Below, piece by piece: positions 1 to 8,316 of a stretch of 64,000 nt of DNA. Source of the stretch: Pseudoxanthomonas helianthi (lineage in GTDB: Bacteria > Pseudomonadota > Gammaproteobacteria > Xanthomonadales > Xanthomonadaceae); NCBI RefSeq assembly GCF_017939625.1, contig NZ_JAGKTC010000002.1, positions 282,416 to 346,415 of the forward strand, written 5' to 3'. The position numbers and the translations under genes were made by a program. The notes beneath the pieces are model-generated. The model did no database searches and was not told where the DNA came from. It saw nothing but the letters and a program-made list of their open reading frames with translations. Within the stretch, counting starts at the first letter, position 1. Every line of letters starts with the position of its first letter.

Positions 1-3000
1 GTCTACCGGGATGATAGAACCCCGACGAACCAAGACGATGTTCTCGTACGAACCAGCTCCGGCATCACCATCGATGGCCTGGATGGAAACGATGTCCTCG
101 CCGGGGCGCTGAACGGTAGCCAGACGCTCATTGGCGGCAATGGCGACGATACGCTGGAAGGCGGTGCGGGGGCCGACACGCTGGACGGTGGGAGCGACAG
201 CGTGAGTCTTGGCTTGGCGGCCGAGGCGGGTAAGCCTTACGGCGATACGATCCGCTACGTCACTTCGGATGCGGCGCTCATCGCCGATCTGGCAACGTCT
301 ACCGTGAGCGGGGGCCATGCGACGGGCGACGTACTGGTCAAGGATGCTGCCGGCGTCAGTACGATCGAGAACGTCACGGGTACCAACCTGTTCGGCGACC
401 TGATCCAGGGTGATGCGCGAGCCAATCGCCTGATCGGCTTGGGTGGCAATGACACACTCGACGGCCGCGGCGGCGACGATGTATTGGTCGGTGGTGCAGG
501 AGACGACGTCCTCTATGGCGGCGACGGCGCGGATGCATTGTCTGGCGACGAAGGCATCGACCGGCTGGAAGGCGGCACAGGCAATGACCTGCTCAGTGGC
601 GGATCTGAAGACGATACGCTGCTCGGCGACGCCGGCGACGACCAACTGACTGGCGACGATGGCAACGACACGCTGTACGGCGGCGCAGGCAAGGACACGC
701 TCGGTGGCTGGGACGGCAACGACATCCTGCGTGGTGAAGCAGATGACGATCGTCTGGCCGGCGGCTTCGGCGACGACACGCTCGAAGGCGGCGCGGGAAA
801 TGACATCCTGGCCGGCGAAGCGGGGTCCGACCAGTTGTTGGGCGGCAGCGGCGACGACGTCTATGTGTTCGATGCCAACAGCGGAGCCGATACGGTCATC
901 GATGCTGACGGCCTGAAGAACGAACTGGTCATCACCGACGCAGATGCCTCGCGAATCTGGATTGCCCGATCTGGCAACGACTTGGTGATATCGGTCATCG
1001 GTGGCAGTACCGTGATCACGCTGGACAATTTCCTGCTGGCGGATGCCTCCGCCACTCGGATATACAAGATCACTACCAGCAGCGGCGCATTGTTCCTGGG
1101 TACGGCCACTCCCTTGATCGACGCCATGCAGCAGGCCTCGGCGACTGTGCCGACCAGCATGCCGCAAGCGGTGACCGACTTGCTCGACGACTATTGGCAC
1201 GTCGGCGGCAAGGCCGCGCCAACGGTGGCGGACCAGGCCGTAGTTACCAATGAAGATACCGCCCTCAGCGGCCAGGTGCTCGCCAGCGACCACGACAACA
1301 ACATCACCGGTTATAGCGTAGCGAACCTGCCGGCACTCGGTACCGTATCCCTCGATGCGGCCACGGGTGCGTGGACCTACACGCCGGGTTCCAACCTGAA
1401 TGGTGCCGACCAGTTCGTCATCACGATCACCGATGCCGACGGCAATCATGTCCAGCAGACGGTCGACGTCGCAATTACGCCGGTCAACGATGCGCCTGCC
1501 GTGGTGCCGCCAGCCACGTTGGCCATCGACGAAGGGGCGGCGACGGGAGCTTCGATTGGTGCTTTCACGCACCAGGATCCGGATGGCCCGCAAGCGACGG
1601 CCACTTTCCAGCTGATGGACAACGCGGGGGGACGTTTCGCCATCAGTGCGGATGGACAGCTGACCGTGGCCAACGGTGGCGACGCACTGAACCACGAAGC
1701 GGCGGCGAGCCACAGCATCACGGTCCGCGTCACCGATGCGTACGGCGCATGGTCGGATCAGACCTTCGCGGTGACGGTGCGCAACGTCAACGAAACCCCG
1801 TACATCATCACTCCAACCGGCAACAATACCCCTGCGGTGGTATCGGAGAACGCGACTGGCGCCAGCGTGTCGCCGGCTTGGACCGTGGGCGACCCGGACA
1901 ATACCGCGCCATCGTTGCAGATCACTGATAACCCCGGCGATTTGCTGGAGGTCAATGGCACGACGGTTCGGGTTAAATCTGGCGTCGTAGTTGACTTCGA
2001 GGCGCTGGCCGCAGGCAAGACGCTGGAAGATACCGATGGCGACGGGATCAAGGAAGTCCGCCTGACCGCCACGGTCGTAGCCAGCGACGGGCAACTGGCC
2101 TCTGCGCCGACCCAGTTCACTTTCCTGGTCGAAGACGCCAACGAGGCGCCGATCGCCATTGCTTTCACGCCGGCGGTTTCATCGATCGACGAACGCGACC
2201 ATCCGATGCAGGGTGCTTCGCTGCCCGCCATCAAGCTGGGCACACTGGCCGGCACCGATCCCGACGCCGGTGCTGGTAGCTTCGATTTCGCGTCCTTGGC
2301 CTATAGCGTGGCCGACAGCCGCTTCGAAATCGTCAATGGCAACGAACTGTACCTGAAGGCCGGCGGAGCACTGGACTTCGAAGCCGGCACGACCGTGTCG
2401 GTAAATGTCACGGTCACCGACCGCGGTGGAAGCGTGGCGGGTTTGAGCTACACAAGGACTTTGACGTTTACCGTCAATAACCAGGATGATTATTGGTATG
2501 GAACTGCCGGAGACGACACGCTGACCGGTCAGGCAAATCGCGACATCATGGATGGTGGGACCGGGAACGATGTTCTGTCCGGGAGCAACGGCGACGACGA
2601 TCTGTACGGTCGTGACGGGGTCGATAGTCTCAACGGACAGGATGGCAACGATCAGCTCTGGGGTGGCCTGAGCAACGATTCGCTGTATGGAGATAACGGA
2701 AACGACGTCCTTTACGGCGAAGATGGAGATGATCTACTTGACGGCGGCATCGGCAACGATCAGCTGTATGGCGGGGTAGGCAATGACGCCCTGTGGGGTG
2801 GAGAGGGTGACGACCTCCTGGATGGCGGAAGTGGTGCCGACGTGTTGCGTGCAGCTTTGGGTAATGATCTGTTGCTGGGCGGCGATGGCGATGACGTGCT
2901 TTATGGGGCGCAAGGTGCAGACAGGTTGGAAGGTGGCGCCGGCATGGATACGGCGACGTACGAGTGGGCGACCGAAGGAGTAGTTGCCAACCTGGGAATG

Positions 3001-6000
3001 GGCGGAACCGGTGGCCAGGCCGATGGCGATGTTTATGTCGACATTGAAAGGCTCGTGGGTTCTGTGTATGCCGACAGCCTCACCGGCAGTGCAGGGGCGG
3101 ATGTCATCGATGGTGGCACCGGGAACGATACGATCTACGGAGGCGGTGGTAACGATGTACTGTATGGTGGTGACGGCGACGATTTGATCGACGCTCAGGC
3201 CGGCAACGACCAACTGATCGGCGGCAAGGGTAACGACACGCTGATTGGTGGCGACGACAGCGACATCTACATCGTGGATCTGGACTCGGGTGCCGACACC
3301 ATCCAGAACTACGACCCCAATGGCACCGACATCGACGCGATCGGTTACCAGGGTATTACCCGCGACCGGCTGTGGTTCGCGCGCAACGGTAACGATCTGG
3401 TCATTTCCGTAGTCGGAACTACGGTCCAGACCACGGTCAAGGACTGGTACCTGACGGCCACTGCTTCCGATCGGGCCAATTACAAGATCGACTTCATTAT
3501 CGCGGGCGAACACTACTCCGACACGATCAACGCGGAAGGTTTGGTCACGTTGATGGCAGGCTATACAAAGCCTTCTACCCAAGCCGCCTACAACACGTTG
3601 CATGCCGACTACGCATTTGAAAACCAATGGAAGCAGCACTGGGATGCCAATGGGGCTCCAGTCATCCAGGCGATCGGAACGCAGACAATCAACGAAGATG
3701 GCGCGCTGACTCTGCAATTCACCGTCGCGGACGACATCACGCCGGTCGATTTTCTGAATGTCACCGCAACTGCGGCGAATGGTCAGGTCAATGCGCCTAC
3801 CGTCAGCGGTCCGGTCAATGGCGTCTATACACTGACCGTACAGGGCGCTTCCAATCGGAGCGGCAGCGTCGACATTACCTTGCGCGCCAAGGATCCGGGC
3901 GGACTGGAAAGCACCAGAACATTCACGCTCAACATTAACCCGCTTGCCGATGCGCCAAGTCTGACGGTGCCAACGTTCGGTGCCAATACGACTCTGGACT
4001 CGGGCTCTCTGGCGCTGAATATCCAGTCGGCATTGGTGGATGCGGATGGCTCGGAGACCTTGGAAATCCGTGTTTCCAATATCCCTACGGGGCTTTCGCT
4101 CAACCAGGGAACCAACCTGGGCAATGGCGTGTGGTCGCTGACACAGGCCCAGTTGACGGGACTGCTGCTCACCGGCCCTTCGACCTGGTCGCAAGACCTG
4201 ACTGGTTCCGCAGCCTTGACCGTGACCGCCATATCCAAGGAAATCGCGACGGGCCAGACCGCGCAGACGGTCAAGACCTTGAGCATTCCGATCAACGCAC
4301 GACCGACCGATATCACGTCGGGGATTCTGGCTGTCAACGAATCAACTGCAGCTGGCACCGTTGCCACGGGGACGGTGGTTGGACAATTCGGCCACGCGGA
4401 TCCCGACGGCACCAGCGGGGCGACCTACAGTCTGACGAACAATGCCGGCGGCCGCTTCCAGATCAACGCCAGCACCGGTCAGTTGACGGTAAGTAATGGC
4501 AGTCTGTTGGATCGCGAAGCCGCGGCCAGCCATACGATCACGGTGCGCGTCACTGACGCGGGTGGATTGACCTACGACGAAAACTTCACGGTTACCATCA
4601 ATAACGTCAACGAAGCGCCCACCACACCCGCCGTTGGCTCCCAGCCGATCACCCTGGCTGCTGAGAATACGGCATTGGCTGGTCAGGTAGTCGCCAATCT
4701 GACTGCCACCGATCCGGAGGGAACGACTCCGTCGTTCGTCATCTCCAGTGATCCGCGCAGTTGGTTTGAGGTCGTCGGTAGTCAGCTCAAATTCCGTGCA
4801 GGCTTGAGCTTCGATTTCGAGACGCTCAAGGCGGCGGGCATGACGCTCAGCGATATCGACGCCGATGGCAGGCAGGAGGTGGTCTATACCGCGGACGTTC
4901 TGTCCACCGATGGTAGTTTGAATTCACCAGCAACGCGCTCCATCACCGTCCGCATCGAGGATGCGAACGACGTGCCCACCGACATCAGCAGCGGCAGCTT
5001 GGCGGTGGCCGAGAATGCGGCCAATGGAACGCTGGTGGGAACCTTCAACGGCGCGGATCCGGACGCCGGGAATACGTTGACGTTCAGCTTGGTCGACAGT
5101 GCCGGCGGGCGCTTTGCCATCAACGCCACAAACGGCCAACTGACTGTTGCGAACGGGAGCTTGCTGAACTACGAGTCGGCGACGTCCCATGCGATTACCG
5201 TGCGGGTAAGCGATGGTGTTGCGACGCGGGATGAGAACTTCACGGTGGCCGTCAGCAACGTCAACGAGGCACCTGCGACGCCGACGATCGCCACCCAGCC
5301 GGTCACTACTTCGACGGAAGGCACTGCATTGGCCAATGCGGTGGTCGCCACCTTCTCTGCAACGGACCCCGACGGCACTACGCCTGCCTACAGCCTCGCC
5401 AGCGATCCCAAAGGCTGGTTCGCGATGTCGGGCAATCAACTTAAGTTCAATGGCGGCTTCAACACGGATTTCGAAGCGCTGCTGGCGGCAGGCGGCGTTA
5501 CGCTGACGGACGTTGATGCCGATGGGCAGCAGGAGGTCTCCTACACCGCTTCCGTCAGATCCACAGACGGAGCTTTGAACTCGGCGGCGACTAACGTCGT
5601 TGTTCGAATTGAAGATGTTAACGAATCCCCTGTTATCACCAATTCATCGTTCTCAATACTCGAAAGTTCGCCGGGAGCTGGTCAGACTCTTATTGGTACC
5701 GTTGCAGTAACCGATCCGGATACTCAGAGCTACAACAGGGATCTCCGCTATAGCCTCACGGGAGGAGATACCAGTCGGTTTTCGATCAATGCGACGACAG
5801 GTCAGTTGTACTTGCAGGGAGCAGTAGATTACGAAGCTGCCACCAGTCATCAGGTACAAGTTACAGTCAAAGATCGGGGAGGTTCTGGGCTCGCAGCCAA
5901 CAAGATGCTGACGATCAATGTGACAGACGTAAACGAGGCTCCCAATTTCCCATCGTCAACTGGGCCGTCTGGCATATTCGTATGGAGTGCGGGTGAGTAC

Positions 6001-7467
6001 GGAACGTTATCTCTTCAACTTTGGGCGACAGATCCGGAAAAGAGTGCAATCACGTATAGCATTTCCAGCATTCAAGGGGGCAGCTGGATAAGCAGCGCGT
6101 CAATTTCGGGAAGCGTTTTGAATGTGGGAGCGACGGTGTATGGAGGTGAATACGCTTCAATATATGTAAGAGCAACCGATAGCGGTGGGTTGTCTTCTAT
6201 TGCAAAAATTGATGTATATGGCAATGCGGCTACTGGCCCAGTTGTGTTTGATATTGATGGGGACGGCGTTGAGCTGATAAGTCTCGCTTCCTCAGCGATT
6301 ATGTTTGACATGAATGATGACGGAATTCTTGACAAGACTGGGTGGGTGAAGCCAGATGACGGCCTGTTAGTCCTCGACCGGAATCGCAACGGTTTGATTG
6401 ATAGCGGCAGCGAGATATCTTTTATCTCCGACAATCCTGGGGCGTTCTCCGATCTCGAAGGGCTTACTGCGTTTGACAGCAATGGCAATGGCCTGTTCGA
6501 CCGAGGGGATGCGCGTTACGTCGAGTTTCAGGTGTGGCAGGATGTCAATCAAGATGGCGTCAGTCAAACGGATGAGCTGGCCTTCTTACTGGATCGCGGT
6601 ATCGCATCGATCGATCTGCATGGCGTCCCCACCGGCGCTAACCCGTACACTGAGATCGATAACACACTGTATGCAAGCTCTCGTTTTGCTTACGCGGACG
6701 GCAGTGTGAGCGACATCGGCGATGTATTCTTGGCGTATATGGCCGGTAGACAATCAGTCAGCCTTATTCAGGACACACATGGTGAGTCAACAGGCGATTC
6801 GAAAAAGTACTTTTTGAAGGTTTTTAACGAAGCGTGGCGACCTATTTTGTTGGATGAGATTCTGAATACTGAATTGTCTAATAGCCCACTTATCGGAGAG
6901 AAATTTCGTGGATGGAGAAGTGGATGGAGAACTAGAAATGAACAATATTCAGATGTGGAACTTCCATGGGGGCCTTCACAAAAGCCAGTGGATTTAGCGG
7001 CATGGAGTTCGGTAGTAGATTTGGCTGAATTCGACATGGGGGATGTTGCCCCAGGCAAGGTGGATCGCCGGGCGGATCAGGACGCGCCGCCCTCAAGTGT
7101 GGCTCGGAAAATGTATGGAGTGGAGAGCGCTTTAAAGGCTTCGCGACAAGATGTTTTGGAGGCTGATGAGCTAGTGTTGGCAGATCTGGAACCTGTCGTT
7201 GATAACAGGCCTGTATCGTCGCGATCGGAGTTGGCGGAGCAAATCGTGCCTGCTGCGTCTGCAGATGCCGAAGTATTTGAGCCGACACTTACGATAGGTG
7301 AATCTGCCTTGCACAATGGGCTCGCGTTGACTCAGAAGAAGCGCTTCCAAATGATCGAGGCGATGGCCGCTTTCTCGGTGGAGCCGTTCACGGAACTAGA
7401 GCGGCGCCGGGACCCTAAGGTTGTGGAATTGCTGACTTCGCTGCCCGACTACCGCGTTTCGGTATAG
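1..7467 (+). CDS. Giant secreted RTX / cadherin-repeat protein, 5' partial
   Basis: The reading frame is open from base 1 with no stop, and the first bases already encode RTX nonapeptides (GGNGDDTLEGG), so the true start lies left of the window; the first GTG at 202 is internal. The visible part is 2488 residues. Domain order: RTX calcium-binding repeats (nt ~73-870), a haemolysin-related segment ending in NDLVISV (to ~1050), cadherin-like/VCBS beta-sandwich repeats (~1210-2480), a second RTX block (~2488-3275) with a second haemolysin-related segment, at least five more cadherin/dystroglycan-like repeats with DPDG and NVNEAP linkers (~3650-5960), then an aspartate-rich EF-hand-like region (DIDGDGVEL, DMNDDGILD, DRNRNGLID, DVNQDG; ~6240-6600) and an unrecognised tail. 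Proteins of this build are normally exported by a type I system and act at the cell surface as adhesins or toxins; no exporter genes are in the window. GC content drops from about 5600 onward. A HlyC-type acyltransferase follows 76 bases downstream. Confidence 0.9.
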   Translation, partial: VYRDDRTPTNQDDVLVRTSSGITIDGLDGNDVLAGALNGSQTLIGGNGDDTLEGGAGADTLDGGSDSVSLGLAAEAGKPYGDTIRYVTSDAALIADLATSTVSGGHATGDVLVKDAAGVSTIENVTGTNLFGDLIQGDARANRLIGLGGNDTLDGRGGDDVLVGGAGDDVLYGGDGADALSGDEGIDRLEGGTGNDLLSGGSEDDTLLGDAGDDQLTGDDGNDTLYGGAGKDTLGGWDGNDILRGEADDDRLAGGFGDDTLEGGAGNDILAGEAGSDQLLGGSGDDVYVFDANSGADTVIDADGLKNELVITDADASRIWIARSGNDLVISVIGGSTVITLDNFLLADASATRIYKITTSSGALFLGTATPLIDAMQQASATVPTSMPQAVTDLLDDYWHVGGKAAPTVADQAVVTNEDTALSGQVLASDHDNNITGYSVANLPALGTVSLDAATGAWTYTPGSNLNGADQFVITITDADGNHVQQTVDVAITPVNDAPAVVPPATLAIDEGAATGASIGAFTHQDPDGPQATATFQLMDNAGGRFAISADGQLTVANGGDALNHEAAASHSITVRVTDAYGAWSDQTFAVTVRNVNETPYIITPTGNNTPAVVSENATGASVSPAWTVGDPDNTAPSLQITDNPGDLLEVNGTTVRVKSGVVVDFEALAAGKTLEDTDGDGIKEVRLTATVVASDGQLASAPTQFTFLVEDANEAPIAIAFTPAVSSIDERDHPMQGASLPAIKLGTLAGTDPDAGAGSFDFASLAYSVADSRFEIVNGNELYLKAGGALDFEAGTTVSVNVTVTDRGGSVAGLSYTRTLTFTVNNQDDYWYGTAGDDTLTGQANRDIMDGGTGNDVLSGSNGDDDLYGRDGVDSLNGQDGNDQLWGGLSNDSLYGDNGNDVLYGEDGDDLLDGGIGNDQLYGGVGNDALWGGEGDDLLDGGSGADVLRAALGNDLLLGGDGDDVLYGAQGADRLEGGAGMDTATYEWATEGVVANLGMGGTGGQADGDVYVDIERLVGSVYADSLTGSAGADVIDGGTGNDTIYGGGGNDVLYGGDGDDLIDAQAGNDQLIGGKGNDTLIGGDDSDIYIVDLDSGADTIQNYDPNGTDIDAIGYQGITRDRLWFARNGNDLVISVVGTTVQTTVKDWYLTATASDRANYKIDFIIAGEHYSDTINAEGLVTLMAGYTKPSTQAAYNTLHADYAFENQWKQHWDANGAPVIQAIGTQTINEDGALTLQFTVADDITPVDFLNVTATAANGQVNAPTVSGPVNGVYTLTVQGASNRSGSVDITLRAKDPGGLESTRTFTLNINPLADAPSLTVPTFGANTTLDSGSLALNIQSALVDADGSETLEIRVSNIPTGLSLNQGTNLGNGVWSLTQAQLTGLLLTGPSTWSQDLTGSAALTVTAISKEIATGQTAQTVKTLSIPINARPTDITSGILAVNESTAAGTVATGTVVGQFGHADPDGTSGATYSLTNNAGGRFQINASTGQLTVSNGSLLDREAAASHTITVRVTDAGGLTYDENFTVTINNVNEAPTTPAVGSQPITLAAENTALAGQVVANLTATDPEGTTPSFVISSDPRSWFEVVGSQLKFRAGLSFDFETLKAAGMTLSDIDADGRQEVVYTADVLSTDGSLNSPATRSITVRIEDANDVPTDISSGSLAVAENAANGTLVGTFNGADPDAGNTLTFSLVDSAGGRFAINATNGQLTVANGSLLNYESATSHAITVRVSDGVATRDENFTVAVSNVNEAPATPTIATQPVTTSTEGTALANAVVATFSATDPDGTTPAYSLASDPKGWFAMSGNQLKFNGGFNTDFEALLAAGGVTLTDVDADGQQEVSYTASVRSTDGALNSAATNVVVRIEDVNESPVITNSSFSILESSPGAGQTLIGTVAVTDPDTQSYNRDLRYSLTGGDTSRFSINATTGQLYLQGAVDYEAATSHQVQVTVKDRGGSGLAANKMLTINVTDVNEAPNFPSSTGPSGIFVWSAGEYGTLSLQLWATDPEKSAITYSISSIQGGSWISSASISGSVLNVGATVYGGEYASIYVRATDSGGLSSIAKIDVYGNAATGPVVFDIDGDGVELISLASSAIMFDMNDDGILDKTGWVKPDDGLLVLDRNRNGLIDSGSEISFISDNPGAFSDLEGLTAFDSNGNGLFDRGDARYVEFQVWQDVNQDGVSQTDELAFLLDRGIASIDLHGVPTGANPYTEIDNTLYASSRFAYADGSVSDIGDVFLAYMAGRQSVSLIQDTHGESTGDSKKYFLKVFNEAWRPILLDEILNTELSNSPLIGEKFRGWRSGWRTRNEQYSDVELPWGPSQKPVDLAAWSSVVDLAEFDMGDVAPGKVDRRADQDAPPSSVARKMYGVESALKASRQDVLEADELVLADLEPVVDNRPVSSRSELAEQIVPAASADAEVFEPTLTIGESALHNGLALTQKKRFQMIEAMAAFSVEPFTELERRRDPKVVELLTSLPDYRVSV
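73..870 (+). repeat. RTX nonapeptide repeat block 1
   Basis: Tandem copies of the GGxGxDxLx calcium-binding nonapeptide inside the giant protein, interrupted by a non-repetitive stretch (~190-410) and densest at ~430-860. It ends in a GDDVYVFD segment that leads into the haemolysin-related module. These repeats fold as a calcium-bound parallel beta roll after export. Confidence 0.9.
2488..3275 (+). repeat. RTX nonapeptide repeat block 2
   Basis: Second run of GGxGxDxLx repeats, interrupted near 2945-3070 by a serralysin-like TATYEWATEGV / DIERLVGS segment. It ends in SDIYIVD and a haemolysin-related module parallel to that after block 1, which suggests the two halves arose by duplication. 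Confidence 0.9.
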
Positions 7468-7543
7468 TTTCAGCAGTATGGATCGTGGTCGGCACTCTTG
7501 GGTGACGATTATGCGCGACTACCAATCTGACAGGATAATCTGA

Positions 7544-8113
7544 ATGATCGAATCCATAGCGTCCACGCCGCCATCCGGCGCCCCGCGCACCATAGCCGAA
7601 GCTTTGGGGCAGGTGATATGGCTGCTGAGCCAATCGCCATTGCATCGGGAGCTGAAATTGAAGGATCTTGAATGGTCATTCATGCCAGCTATCCTGCGTG
7701 AGCAGTTCCGTATTTTTCGCTTCGGGCCGCTGTCCGGTATGGAAAATATCGATCCGGCCGGTTTTGCAGCCATTGGGATGAGTCAGACAGGTATAGAACA
7801 ACTGCCTTTGGGCGTAGCCATCTGGGCATATCTATCAGAGTCGTCGGAAAAGAAGTTGGAAGAGGGTGAACATTTGGCGTTAGAAGATTGGCAATCAGGC
7901 GATCGTCTGTGGTTGGTCGAATTCGTGAGCCCCTTCGCCAACCCGCAAAACAAACTGGGTGAGGCAATGATGTTTGACCTGATGGCTGGCCCTTTTAAAG
8001 GAAAGAATTTTTATCTCCATCGAACCGATCCACAAACCGGACGTCGCGATAAGATCATGCTGAAGGGCCAAGAGATAGAAAGTGCTTCAGCGGAGCAAGG
8101 GAACGCATCTTGA
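7544..8113 (+). CDS. Toxin-activating lysine acyltransferase (HlyC/RtxC family)
   Basis: 189-residue protein. HlyC-type enzymes transfer a fatty acyl group from acyl carrier protein to internal lysines of an RTX protoxin in the cytoplasm before export. Family signatures are visible: LGQVIWLLSQSPLHR near residues 25-39, whose histidine corresponds to the essential His of HlyC, and the block EDWQSGDRLWLVEFVSPF, whose Asp in SGDR matches the second catalytic residue; the DPQTGRR segment also matches the HlyC carboxy part. Length is close to the usual 165-190. The start at 7544 follows a weak AGGATAA. The natural substrate is likely the RTX protein encoded just upstream, an inference from adjacency; in classical operons the acyltransferase comes before the toxin. 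Base composition is lower in GC than the rest of the window. Confidence 0.85.
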   Translation: MIESIASTPPSGAPRTIAEALGQVIWLLSQSPLHRELKLKDLEWSFMPAILREQFRIFRFGPLSGMENIDPAGFAAIGMSQTGIEQLPLGVAIWAYLSESSEKKLEEGEHLALEDWQSGDRLWLVEFVSPFANPQNKLGEAMMFDLMAGPFKGKNFYLHRTDPQTGRRDKIMLKGQEIESASAEQGNAS

Positions 8114-8270
8114 ATTGGATGTAGATGCCTCGCATCGCCTTAGTCGTCAACTACGTGGTTTCGGCGTCCGCTGCTGTGTGTTCGCCCGATGATCTGGGGT
8201 CGCCCCAGGTTTTACTTTCGCCTGCGGAGTGAGCCGAATTGTCGTCTCGATTTTGACGTTCATAAGAAAT

Positions 8271-8288
8271 CCCCGGCGGGTGCCGGGG
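8271..8288 (-). terminator. Intrinsic terminator of the TonB receptor gene
   Basis: Inverted repeat CCCCGGC / GCCGGGG with a 4-base loop, 28 bases beyond the receptor stop codon. Read on the minus strand the stem is followed by ATTTCTTAT, moderately U-rich. The rest of the 8114-8316 gap holds no gene I can support. Confidence 0.5.
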
Positions 8289-8316
8289 GCGCCTGAGCAG
8301 CAAAGGTTGTCGTGGG

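Noticed and set aside
430..3275. Regular repeats suggestive of a CRISPR array
   Set aside because: Period is 27 bases, in frame, encoding RTX nonapeptides; no conserved repeat-spacer structure.
2734..4194. 486-residue minus-strand frame inside the RTX gene
   Set aside because: It is antisense to clear RTX and cadherin repeats; its composition is that of a reverse-complement shadow, with no domain.
7544..8113. Idea that the small gene after the RTX protein is an immunity protein of a contact-dependent toxin
   Set aside because: HlyC-family motifs with the catalytic His and Asp explain it better.
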